Below, in pieces: positions 14,857-22,276 of a DNA stretch of 49,702 nt. The stretch is from JAYZAP01 sp964645285. GTDB lineage: Bacteria; Pseudomonadota; Alphaproteobacteria; JAAXGF01. The DNA lies in contig CAZYDR010000012.1 in NCBI GenBank assembly GCA_964645285.1, forward strand, positions 1 through 49,702. Reading direction: 5' to 3'. Position numbers and translations under genes: made by a program. The notes under the pieces are model-generated. The model searched no databases and was not told the origin of the DNA. It worked only from the letters and a program-made list of their open reading frames with translations. Numbering within the stretch: the stretch's first letter is position 1; the number at the start of each line of letters is the position of its first letter.

Positions 14857-16248
14857 ATGATCCAACAAAGCCCGCCCGCCTCCGGCGCTGTTTCGACGGT
14901 GCGCCGCTGGTTCGATGACGGCGTGATGCGGCGCATCTTCCGCAATGCCGGCACCTTGCTGGGCGGCAAGGCGGTGAGCGCTCTGTTGGTCCTGGCCAGC
15001 CTGGCGGTGACCGCGCGCGGCCTCGGGCCCGAGCTGTTCGGCACCCTGGTGCTGATCCACACCTATGCCAAGCTGATCGGCGGGCTGACCAAGTTCCAGT
15101 CGTGGCAGGCGGTCATCCGCTACGGCGCGGCGGCCCTGGAGCGAGGCGCCCCGGCCGAGGTCCAGGGTCTGATAAAATTCACCGTCCTGCTCGATCTTGT
15201 CAGCGCGGTTGTCGGTGTCGCTATCGCAATGGTGCTGGCGCCAGTGGTTGGTCCGTGGTTCGGCCTCGAAGACGACATCGTGAGCCTCGCCGTGATCTAC
15301 AGCGCGTTGATCCTGTTCACCGCCAAGGCGACGCCGACCGGTATCTTGCGGTTATTCGACCGCTTCAAGCTGATCGCCATACAGACCACGTTTTCACCGG
15401 CCGCCAGCCTGACCGGCGCCGCCATCGCCTGGGCCATGGGCGGCGGACTCGAAGCCTTTCTCGTGGTCTGGTTCGTGGCCGGCGCCGTGGATGGCATCAG
15501 CCTTAGCGTGCTGGGCTGGCGCGAGGTCGCCTGTCAGGACTTGCTGCGCGGCATGAATTTGTCCCTGGCCGACTTGACCGCGCCCCATTCAGGGATCTGG
15601 CGATTTGTCTGGAGCGCCAATATCTACACGTCACTTAATGCCGCCTCGAGCCATCTGGTTACCCTGGGGGTTGGTTGGCTGCTGGGGCCAAGCGCCGCCG
15701 GGCTGTTCAAGATCGCCAGTCAGTTCGCCAGCGTGTTGGTGGTGCCGGCGACCCTGTTGCGCCGGTCGATCTATCCCGAGCTCGCCAAGTTGACCGCCGC
15801 GGGTGCTGCCGGGGGCGGGGCCCGCGCGGTGCGCAAGATCGTGGCCCGCGCCGGCGCCGTGGCCGGCAGTGTGGCCGTCGTCGCTGTCATCGTTCTTGCC
15901 GTCGTTGGCGAGCCGCTGATCAGCCTCACGGTCGGTGACGCCTATCTCGGCGCCTATGGCGTGTTGGTGGTTGTGGCGGCGGCCACGGCGATCTCGATTT
16001 TCGGTGTCGCCCTCGATCCGGTTTTCTTCGCCCTGGGCCGGCCTGACGTTATGCTGCGGGTCAGCGTTATAATCGCGGCGTTGAACTTGGTGTTGGCGGT
16101 TCTGTTCGCCGCCGAGTGGGGTTTGGTGGGAGTCGGTTGGGCGTCATTGGTCAGCACGGTGGTTGGCATCGGCGTGTTGATCATGTTGGCGCTGGGCCGA
16201 CTGGCCAAGCGGGTGCGTAGCGAGGCCTTGGAAAACCAGGGGGACTAA
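14857..16248 (+). CDS. Oligosaccharide flippase (Wzx-like, MOP superfamily)
   Basis: A 463-residue polytopic membrane protein with about 12 hydrophobic segments. It has the Wzx pattern near the N-terminus (NAGTLLGGKAVSALLVLASLAVTARGLGPELFGTL at about 28-62), a central GIWRFVWSANIYTSLNAASSHLVTLGVGWLLG repeat of that pattern, and a charged C-terminal tail. It should flip undecaprenyl-linked glycan units, or possibly a glycolipid, across the inner membrane. It opens the plus-strand glycan block and is divergent from the sphingolipid hydroxylase gene with a 110-bp spacer. RBS aggtgg lies 7 nt before ATG. Confidence 0.85.
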   Translation: MIQQSPPASGAVSTVRRWFDDGVMRRIFRNAGTLLGGKAVSALLVLASLAVTARGLGPELFGTLVLIHTYAKLIGGLTKFQSWQAVIRYGAAALERGAPAEVQGLIKFTVLLDLVSAVVGVAIAMVLAPVVGPWFGLEDDIVSLAVIYSALILFTAKATPTGILRLFDRFKLIAIQTTFSPAASLTGAAIAWAMGGGLEAFLVVWFVAGAVDGISLSVLGWREVACQDLLRGMNLSLADLTAPHSGIWRFVWSANIYTSLNAASSHLVTLGVGWLLGPSAAGLFKIASQFASVLVVPATLLRRSIYPELAKLTAAGAAGGGARAVRKIVARAGAVAGSVAVVAVIVLAVVGEPLISLTVGDAYLGAYGVLVVVAAATAISIFGVALDPVFFALGRPDVMLRVSVIIAALNLVLAVLFAAEWGLVGVGWASLVSTVVGIGVLIMLALGRLAKRVRSEALENQGD

Positions 16249-16252
16249 ACAA

Positions 16253-17038
16253 GTGAACGATGCACTAAAAACAGTAATTCTCGCCGGCGGTCTGGGCTCG
16301 CGATTGTCGGAAGAAACCGGGCTCAAGCCCAAACCCATGGTCGAGATCGGCGGTCGGCCGATCCTCTGGCACATTCTCAAGACCTATGGCCATTACGGCC
16401 TTACGGATTTCACCATATGCCTCGGCTACAAGGGCTACATCATCAAGGAGTATTTCGCCAACTACGTCCTCCACAACGCCGACCTCACCGTTGATCTGAC
16501 CGACAACAGCATCGCCTTTCACGGCAATCAGGCCGAGCCCTGGCGGGTTACCCTGGTGGATACCGGCGCCGACACCATGACCGGCGGCCGGCTCAAACGG
16601 GTGGCGGATCATGTCGGCGATGGCGATGTCTTTTGTATGACTTACGGCGACGGTGTCGCCGATATCGATATTGCGTCGCTGGTTGATTTTCACCGTAGCC
16701 ATGGCCTGCTCGCCACCATGACAGTGGTCCAGCCGCCGGGCCGGTTCGGCGCCACGGTGCTCGACGGCGACCGGGTGACGGCCTTTGCTGAAAAGCCGCA
16801 CGGTGATGGCGGCCAGATCAATGGCGGCTACTTTGTATTGTCGCCCAAGGTGCTCGATTACATAGCCGGCGACGACACTTTCTGGGAGCGTGACCCCCTT
16901 GAGCGTCTGGCCGCCGAAGGCCAGCTTGCCGCTTACCGTCACGACGGCTTCTGGCTGCCCATGGATACGCTCCGCGACAAGACCATCCTGGACGGTCTGT
17001 GGGATGCCGGCGAGGCACCCTGGAAAGTCTGGCCGTGA
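16253..17038 (+). CDS. rfbF: Glucose-1-phosphate cytidylyltransferase
   Basis: A 261-residue nucleotidyltransferase making CDP-glucose from CTP and glucose-1-phosphate. It shows the LAGGLGSRLSEETGLKPKPM loop (about 11-30), KYILWH-type GGRPILWHILKTYGHYG, CLGYKGYIIKEYFANY, the metal site YGDGVADIDI, and GGYFVLSPKVLDYI, all characteristic of RfbF rather than RmlA or GalU. GTG at 16253 has a gggggac site. It follows the flippase by 4 nt and overlaps rfbG by 4 nt (GTGA). Confidence 0.93.
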   Translation: MNDALKTVILAGGLGSRLSEETGLKPKPMVEIGGRPILWHILKTYGHYGLTDFTICLGYKGYIIKEYFANYVLHNADLTVDLTDNSIAFHGNQAEPWRVTLVDTGADTMTGGRLKRVADHVGDGDVFCMTYGDGVADIDIASLVDFHRSHGLLATMTVVQPPGRFGATVLDGDRVTAFAEKPHGDGGQINGGYFVLSPKVLDYIAGDDTFWERDPLERLAAEGQLAAYRHDGFWLPMDTLRDKTILDGLWDAGEAPWKVWP

Positions 17039-18087
17039 CGCCTGAGTTCTGGCGCGGCCGGCGGGTGCTGTTGACCGGCCATACCGGGTTCAAGGGGGCC
17101 TGGCTGGCGCTGTGGCTGGAACGGCTCGGGGCCGACGTCGGCGCCGTGGCCTTGGCGCCGGACACTGACCCCAGCCTGTTTGAGGCCCTGGCGCCGTGGT
17201 CCGGGCTGGACAGCGCCATAGGCGATCTGCGCGATCCTGCCGTGGCTGCCAAAGCGGCTGCCGACAGCCGGCCGGAGATCGTCTTTCATCTCGCCGCCCA
17301 GGCCCTGGTGCGACGCTCCTACGCCGACCCTACGACGACCTTCGAGACCAACGTGACCGGCACGGTCAATTTGCTTGAGGCGGTGCGCGCCGCGCCCACG
17401 GTGAAGGCCGTGGTGGTGGTGACCAGCGACAAGGTTTACGCCAATGACGGCGGCGACCGGGCCTTCAGAGAGGACGATCCCCTGGGCGGCGCCGACCCCT
17501 ATAGCGCCTCCAAGGCGTGCCAGGATCTGGTCGCCGCCGCCTATGACAAGAGCTTCCTGGCGGCCCAGGGTATTCGTACCGGGCGGGCCCGGGCCGGCAA
17601 CGTTATCGGCGGCGGTGATTGGGCCGCCGACCGGCTGATCCCGGATTTCGTGCGGGCCATGGCCGCCGGCGACGACATCGCCGTGCGCAACCCGGACGCC
17701 ACCCGGCCCTGGCAGCACGTACTCGAGCCCTTGGCCGGCTATCTCGACTATGCCGAGGCGCTGTTCACCGGTGACAGCGCGCCGCAAGCGTTGAACTTCG
17801 GACCGGCGGCGAGCGATATTCAACCGGTTCGTCAGGTTATCGATGGCCTGGTCGAACGCTGGGGCGAAGGTGCTAACTGGCGTCACGAAAAGGCCGCGCA
17901 GGTGGCCGAGGCCGGACTGCTGACTCTGAATGCGATCCGCGCCGTGGAGACGATCGGCTGGCGGCCCCGGCTTGATCTCCATGAGGCCCTCGACTGGACC
18001 GTGGCGTGGTACCGGGCGGCGGCGGCCGGCGATGACATGCGCGCCCATAGCCTCGACCAGATCGCCCGCTTTGAGGATCGCGGTTGA
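17035..18087 (+). CDS. rfbG: CDP-glucose 4,6-dehydratase
   Basis: A 350-residue extended SDR. GTG at 17035 overlaps the rfbF stop (GTGA) and has ggaaag upstream; translation from there puts the Rossmann motif (LLTGHTGFKGAWLALWL) at about 11-27. Further signatures are HLAAQALVRRSYADPTTTFETN, VTSDKVYAND, the catalytic DPYSASKACQDL (YxxxK) and ARAGNVIGGGDWAADRLIPD, which identify RfbG. It makes CDP-4-dehydro-6-deoxyglucose. It is followed at a 1-nt overlap (TGATG) by an epimerase-like gene. Confidence 0.93.
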   Translation: MTPEFWRGRRVLLTGHTGFKGAWLALWLERLGADVGAVALAPDTDPSLFEALAPWSGLDSAIGDLRDPAVAAKAAADSRPEIVFHLAAQALVRRSYADPTTTFETNVTGTVNLLEAVRAAPTVKAVVVVTSDKVYANDGGDRAFREDDPLGGADPYSASKACQDLVAAAYDKSFLAAQGIRTGRARAGNVIGGGDWAADRLIPDFVRAMAAGDDIAVRNPDATRPWQHVLEPLAGYLDYAEALFTGDSAPQALNFGPAASDIQPVRQVIDGLVERWGEGANWRHEKAAQVAEAGLLTLNAIRAVETIGWRPRLDLHEALDWTVAWYRAAAAGDDMRAHSLDQIARFEDRG

Positions 18088-18617
18088 TGATTTTCACCGA
18101 GACGGACATCGCCGGTGTGATGATCATCGAAGTTGAGCGGCTCACGGATAATCGCGGTTTCTTCGCCCGTGGTTTCTGCGCCGCAGAATTCGCCGCCCAT
18201 GGACTGGTGAGCGATTTCATCCAGACCAATATCGCCCACAACGCCCGGCGCGGCACCCTGCGCGGCATGCATTACCAGGCCGCGCCCGCGCCCGCGCCCA
18301 AGGTCGTACGCTGTACCCGGGGCGCCATATATGACGTGGCCGTGGACCTGCGCCCGGAATCGCCAAGCTATTGCCAATGGGTCGGGGCCGAGCTCAGCGC
18401 CGACAATCATCGCGCCCTCCACATCCCGGCGGGCTGCGCCCATGGCCTGCTGACCCTTGAGGACCATAGCGAGGTCTATTACCTCATGGGCGCCGCCTAT
18501 GTGCCCGATCTGGCGCGGGGCGTGCGCTGGAACGACCCGGCCTTCGCCATCCAGTGGCCGTTTGAGCCGAGTGTAATCTCCGAGCGCGACGCGGGCCTGC
18601 CGGACTTCTTACGGTGA
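18087..18617 (+). CDS. dTDP-4-dehydrorhamnose 3,5-epimerase-like (RmlC/RfbC family)
   Basis: A 176-residue RmlC-family cupin. Family residues are visible: DNRGFFARGF, FIQTNIAHNARRGTLRGMHY (catalytic histidine in RGMHYQ), GAIYDVAVDLR, ALHIPAGCAHGLLTLED and VRWNDPAFAIQWP. The usual substrate is dTDP-linked, but the upstream genes make a CDP sugar and no dTDP genes are present, so it probably epimerises CDP-4-dehydro-6-deoxyglucose at C3 and/or C5. The ATG overlaps the rfbG stop by 1 nt and the next gene's GTG overlaps its stop by 4 nt. Confidence 0.85.
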   Translation: MIFTETDIAGVMIIEVERLTDNRGFFARGFCAAEFAAHGLVSDFIQTNIAHNARRGTLRGMHYQAAPAPAPKVVRCTRGAIYDVAVDLRPESPSYCQWVGAELSADNHRALHIPAGCAHGLLTLEDHSEVYYLMGAAYVPDLARGVRWNDPAFAIQWPFEPSVISERDAGLPDFLR

Positions 18618-19534
18618 GCGGCGTTGTTCTGGTCACCGGCGCCGGCGGGTTTGTCGGCCGCCACGGGGTTGCCGATCTGGTGGCCGGGGGTTTCACTGTC
18701 CACGGGGTCGGGCGTCAGCCGTCCCATGATGACGCCATAACGTGGCATCAGGCTGATCTGCTCGATGGCGGCGCGCGGGCGGCGTTGCTCCATGCGGTGC
18801 GGCCGACCCATCTGCTCCATCTCGCCTGGGAGACCCGCCACGGCTATTTCTGGTCGGCGCCCGAGAACCCGGCCTGGGCCGAGGCGACGCTCGACCTGGT
18901 GCGCCGGTTTCGCGAGAGCGGCGGTGTGCGCGCGGTGGTGGCGGGAAGCTGCGCCGAATATGATTGGTCGCCCGAGGCATTGGGCGGTGGCGACTGCTAT
19001 GAGACCACCACGCCGTGCCGACCCGCCACGCCTTACGGCCAGGCCAAGCTTGCGACCTTCGAGGCGGCCAGCGCGGCGGCGGCGGCCAGCGGCCTGAGCC
19101 TCGCCTGGGGACGTTTGTTTTTGCTCTATGGCCCCTTCGAAGGTGAATCTCGATTGGTGCCGTCAATGATCCGGGCTCAGCTCGCTGGCGGGCCGGTGAT
19201 GCTTAAGGAACCCACGGCGGTGCGCGACTTTCTCCATGTCGCCGACGCCGGCGCGGCCTTTGCGGCGCTGCTGGCGTCAAACATGGAGGGGCCGTTCAAT
19301 ATTGCCTCGGGCAGCGGCGTTGCTATTGCCGATGTGGCCCGAACCATCGGCGTCGACGAATCAATGATTGACCTGGGGCGGGCCCTGCCCGACGACTCCC
19401 CGGCCCGGCTGGTGGCCGACACATCGCGAATTCGTGACAAGGTTGGCTTCACGCCGCGCCATGACCTCGATAGCGGGCTTGCGGATACAGTTGCGTGGTG
19501 GCGGACGAATTCGCGAGCGCGCCGTCGTTACTGA
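18614..19534 (+). CDS. NAD-dependent epimerase/dehydratase family, probable CDP-4-keto-6-deoxyhexose reductase
   Basis: A 306-residue extended SDR with Rossmann GAGGFVGRHGVADL (about 9-22), HLAWETRHGYFW, GSCAEYDW and the catalytic TPYGQAKLATFE (YxxxK). The LAW-E and GS-CAEYDW features resemble CDP-abequose synthase (RfbJ)-type reductases, which reduce C4. With rfbF, rfbG and the 3,5-epimerase-like gene it would complete a CDP-6-deoxyhexose. GTG start overlaps the preceding stop (GTGA). The exact sugar cannot be read from sequence. Confidence 0.78.
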   Translation: MSGVVLVTGAGGFVGRHGVADLVAGGFTVHGVGRQPSHDDAITWHQADLLDGGARAALLHAVRPTHLLHLAWETRHGYFWSAPENPAWAEATLDLVRRFRESGGVRAVVAGSCAEYDWSPEALGGGDCYETTTPCRPATPYGQAKLATFEAASAAAAASGLSLAWGRLFLLYGPFEGESRLVPSMIRAQLAGGPVMLKEPTAVRDFLHVADAGAAFAALLASNMEGPFNIASGSGVAIADVARTIGVDESMIDLGRALPDDSPARLVADTSRIRDKVGFTPRHDLDSGLADTVAWWRTNSRARRRY

Positions 19535-19607
19535 TCGGCGATCATCTTTTCGACGCATCGGCGAACGAAATTTGCTATACGCGCGTCAAATGTGAGTAGA
19601 GAAGCCC

Positions 19608-20366
19608 ATGAAAATCACCATCGATACCGACGCTGGGACCATAACCGCTGGCGACCAGCAAGAAGCATCGCTCTACAGCAAGTCCGCCTTCGAGCTGCTC
19701 TCGGACCTCTGGGTCAAGGTTGGCTGGGCGCAACGCTATTCCTACACCTTCACATGGTTGGGCCGTCCGGTGATCCAACTACCGGAGGATATGCTGCGCA
19801 TCCAGGAGGTGATCTACCGCCTGCAGCCGGATGTTATTGTCGAAGCCGGCGTCGCCCATGGCGGCTCGCTAATCTTCTACGCCAGTCTGTTCAAAGCCAT
19901 GGGCAAGGGGCGCGTGGTCGGCGTCGATATCGATATCCGAGCCCATAACCGCACGGCCATCGAGGACCATCGGTTGGCGCCCCGGATTACCCTGATCGAG
20001 AGCAGTTCCACCGATGTCGCGGCGTTCGAGCAGGTGTCCCGCTGCATTGAGCCCGGCGACACGGTGCTGGTCATCCTCGATTCGAACCACTGCCGCGACC
20101 ATGTGTTGGCCGAATGCCGGCTCTACGCGCCGCTGGTCAGTGTCGGCTCCTATATCGTGGCCGCTGACGGCATCATGAGGGATCTTGACGATGTCCCCGG
20201 CGGCGACGCCTCATGGGCGACCGACAATCCTTTCGAGGCGGCGCGGGATTTCGCTGCCGAGCGCGATGATTTCGTGATCGAGACGCCGGGTTTCGCCTTC
20301 AACGAAAGTGATTTGGAGCGCCATATCACCTATTGGCCGGGGGCCTACCTCCGGCGCATTGCCTAG
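19608..20366 (+). CDS. CmcI/rhamnosyl O-methyltransferase-family SAM methyltransferase
   Basis: A 252-residue class I methyltransferase of the CmcI family. SAM-site elements are DVIVEAGVAHGGSLIFYAS (about 75-93) and GRVVGVDIDIRAHN. LDSNHCRDHVLAE resembles the metal/active-site segment seen in CmcI (LDSxHxxxHV). Family members O-methylate sugars such as rhamnose, or the antibiotic cephamycin precursor. In this glycan operon it most likely O-methylates the deoxysugar. A 73-bp spacer separates it from the reductase gene; the next gene overlaps its stop by 1 nt (TAGTG). Confidence 0.83.
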   Translation: MKITIDTDAGTITAGDQQEASLYSKSAFELLSDLWVKVGWAQRYSYTFTWLGRPVIQLPEDMLRIQEVIYRLQPDVIVEAGVAHGGSLIFYASLFKAMGKGRVVGVDIDIRAHNRTAIEDHRLAPRITLIESSSTDVAAFEQVSRCIEPGDTVLVILDSNHCRDHVLAECRLYAPLVSVGSYIVAADGIMRDLDDVPGGDASWATDNPFEAARDFAAERDDFVIETPGFAFNESDLERHITYWPGAYLRRIA

Positions 20367-21166
20367 TGGCTAAAATCACCGTCGGCATGCCGGTCTACAA
20401 CGGCGCCGCCACCATCGGGCGGGCGGTCGCCGGGCTCGAGGCGCAGACATTTGGCGACTATGTGGTTATTGTCTCCGACAATGCCTCGACCGACTCGACA
20501 ACCGAAGTGTTGGCCGACTGGGCAGCGCGAGATCATCGGGTCACCGTCCATCATCAGCCCGTAAATCTTGGCACGGTCGGCAATTTCAACTACCTGATTA
20601 GCCAGGCCGAGACCGACTATTTCATGTGGCATGCGTGCGACGATCAACTGAGCCCCGATTATCTTGAGCGCTTATGCGTTGTGCTCGATAGCGATGGGGA
20701 CTGCGGCCTCGCTGTCGGCGATATCGTCAAGCACGCGTTTGACGGCACCGAAAAGCGTCGGGTGTTTCCTGTCCTCGCCGGGCGATCCCGGCTGGCGCGG
20801 GTGACGACGTTGCTCAGGCGCCCCCGGGCGCCGTGGATTTATGGCCTGTTCCGCACCGCTGAGCTGCGTGCCGCCTATGGCCGTGCTGCCGCGTTCGGCT
20901 ATGCCTGGGGCGCTGATTACGTCACCCTGCTGCCGTTCATTCTCGATGATCGCATTCGCGGCGACAACGCTGCCACGTTCCACTACCGCATGACCGCCAG
21001 CGCCAAGAGCCCGCATCGGCCTGGCGGCGGGCTGGCACATATGCGTTTCTTTGGCCGCTATTTGCGCTATAACCTCGCGGCCTTCGCCGATTCACGGCTC
21101 GGCTTCGGGAAAAAGCTATTGTGCCTGCCGGCCTTGCTTCGCCATGTGTTGCGGGCGATCAAATGA
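20366..21166 (+). CDS. Family 2 glycosyltransferase
   Basis: A 266-residue GT-A fold glycosyltransferase. It begins VAKITVGMPVYNGAATIGRA, followed by VIVSDNASTDSTTEVL and NLGTVGNFNYLISQAETDYFMWHACDD, where ACDDQ replaces the usual DxD metal motif. A hydrophobic C-terminal region may attach it to the inner membrane. GTG at 20366 overlaps the methyltransferase stop by 1 nt. Donor may be the CDP-deoxysugar; acceptor unknown. Confidence 0.85.
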   Translation: MAKITVGMPVYNGAATIGRAVAGLEAQTFGDYVVIVSDNASTDSTTEVLADWAARDHRVTVHHQPVNLGTVGNFNYLISQAETDYFMWHACDDQLSPDYLERLCVVLDSDGDCGLAVGDIVKHAFDGTEKRRVFPVLAGRSRLARVTTLLRRPRAPWIYGLFRTAELRAAYGRAAAFGYAWGADYVTLLPFILDDRIRGDNAATFHYRMTASAKSPHRPGGGLAHMRFFGRYLRYNLAAFADSRLGFGKKLLCLPALLRHVLRAIK

Positions 21167-21179
21167 AAGTTTTCTGCCA

Positions 21180-21332
21180 ATGATCGACCTGGTCAAGGAA
21201 CTCTGGCTCTTCATGCGGGCGCGCAAGAAGTACTGGATGATCCCCATTCTGGTTGTTGTCGGTCTGCTCGGCCTGCTCATCGTGCTCGCCGAAGGCTCGG
21301 CGGTCGCGCCCTTTATCTACACGATCTTCTAA
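21180..21332 (+). CDS. Small DUF5989-type membrane protein
   Basis: A 50-residue protein with an amphipathic N-terminus (MIDLVKELWLFMRARKKYW) and a single membrane helix (about 21-39, MIPILVVVGLLGLLIVLAEG). The length, ELWxFMRxRKKYW motif and ending (VAPFIYTIF) match DUF5989, small proteins found in polysaccharide and natural-product clusters beside sugar-decorating genes. Function unknown; a membrane tether or assembly factor is possible. It follows the GT2 by 13 nt. Its stop overlaps the convergent sulfotransferase stop. Confidence 0.78.
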   Translation: MIDLVKELWLFMRARKKYWMIPILVVVGLLGLLIVLAEGSAVAPFIYTIF

Positions 21333-22276
21333 CCACCACGCATTTTTCGCCGTAGCCACTGATAGGCTTGGCGCGGCCCACGTTCGGCCCGGCGGCGGGC
21401 GGTTTCGGCCTGATCTGTTGCGGCCAGGGTCGGGCCCATGGTCTCGACGCCGGCGGCGATGCGGGCCCAGTCGTCCCACAGGGTCGGGTCGTCGGCGGTT
21501 ATCTCGTCGCCGGCCAGGCGGTCGAGCCAGCGGTAAGCATCGCGTACCAGGGGATCGACCCGGTCGTCATCGAGATCGGCCACCGTGAACTGAGTGTGGC
21601 GCATGCCGGGGCGGAGGAATTCGTCGCAATAGATGTCGATGGCCGCAGGGTCGGGATCGGGCAGATCGAGGCCCGTGGCCATGCGCGCCAGTTCGCGGCG
21701 CGGATCGCTCATCAGACGGTCGTAATCGACCACTGCCATGGGCCGTCCCCGGGCCCGGGCGAAATGGGGCACCACATTGACCAGCCATTCGTGGTCGGCG
21801 GTTTCCTGGACCCCGCGCCGCGGGTCGAGCTTGCCGCGTGAGGCCGCGACGCTCAACGGATTGCGAATCGCCACCAGATAGCGCATGTCGAGATCAAGGG
21901 CCTCAAAGACCGGCTCCCAGAACGGTATCAGCCGCAGGGTGCGACCATATTTGTAGCCCCACAGCGGGCACTGGCCGAAGCGCCGCCGGATGGTGTGCAT
22001 GGCCTGGTGGCGCAAAGCCTCGATGGCCGGGCTGTCGTATTCCTCCGCTGCGATCAGCCGTACGCTGTCACCGCGAATGCCAAGGGTGCGCTTGAGCCGC
22101 TGGTTGAGGGCCAACAGGTCGCGGTCCTCGAAGAAGCCGGTGGGGTTCTTGCCCCAGCCCCGGCGCAGGCGATTGCCGAGGTCAACGCCGACGGCGGCCA
22201 GGCCGCGGATCGACAGGCTGGTGCCACTACGCCCGGCGCCGAGCACGGTGACGCAGATGTGTTGTTTGTCAGTCAT
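21329..22276 (-). CDS. Sulfotransferase-family protein
   Basis: A 315-residue protein with the 5'-PAPS phosphate-binding loop near the start (VTVLGAGRSGTSLSIRGLA at about 7-25) and a downstream 3'-phosphate-binding region with RNPLSVAASRGKLDPRRG (arginine then serine, about 138-155). It should transfer sulfate from PAPS to a hydroxyl of a glycan or lipid, although no PAPS synthesis genes are here. ATG at 22276 overlaps the asparagine synthetase-like stop by 4 nt (ATGA), so it is the last gene of a coupled five-gene operon. Confidence 0.83.
   Translation of the reverse strand: MTDKQHICVTVLGAGRSGTSLSIRGLAAVGVDLGNRLRRGWGKNPTGFFEDRDLLALNQRLKRTLGIRGDSVRLIAAEEYDSPAIEALRHQAMHTIRRRFGQCPLWGYKYGRTLRLIPFWEPVFEALDLDMRYLVAIRNPLSVAASRGKLDPRRGVQETADHEWLVNVVPHFARARGRPMAVVDYDRLMSDPRRELARMATGLDLPDPDPAAIDIYCDEFLRPGMRHTQFTVADLDDDRVDPLVRDAYRWLDRLAGDEITADDPTLWDDWARIAAGVETMGPTLAATDQAETARRRAERGPRQAYQWLRRKMRGG

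Noticed and set aside
14736..15062. Minus-strand frame across the divergent promoter and start of the flippase
   Set aside because: Antisense to the flippase start with no domain pattern.
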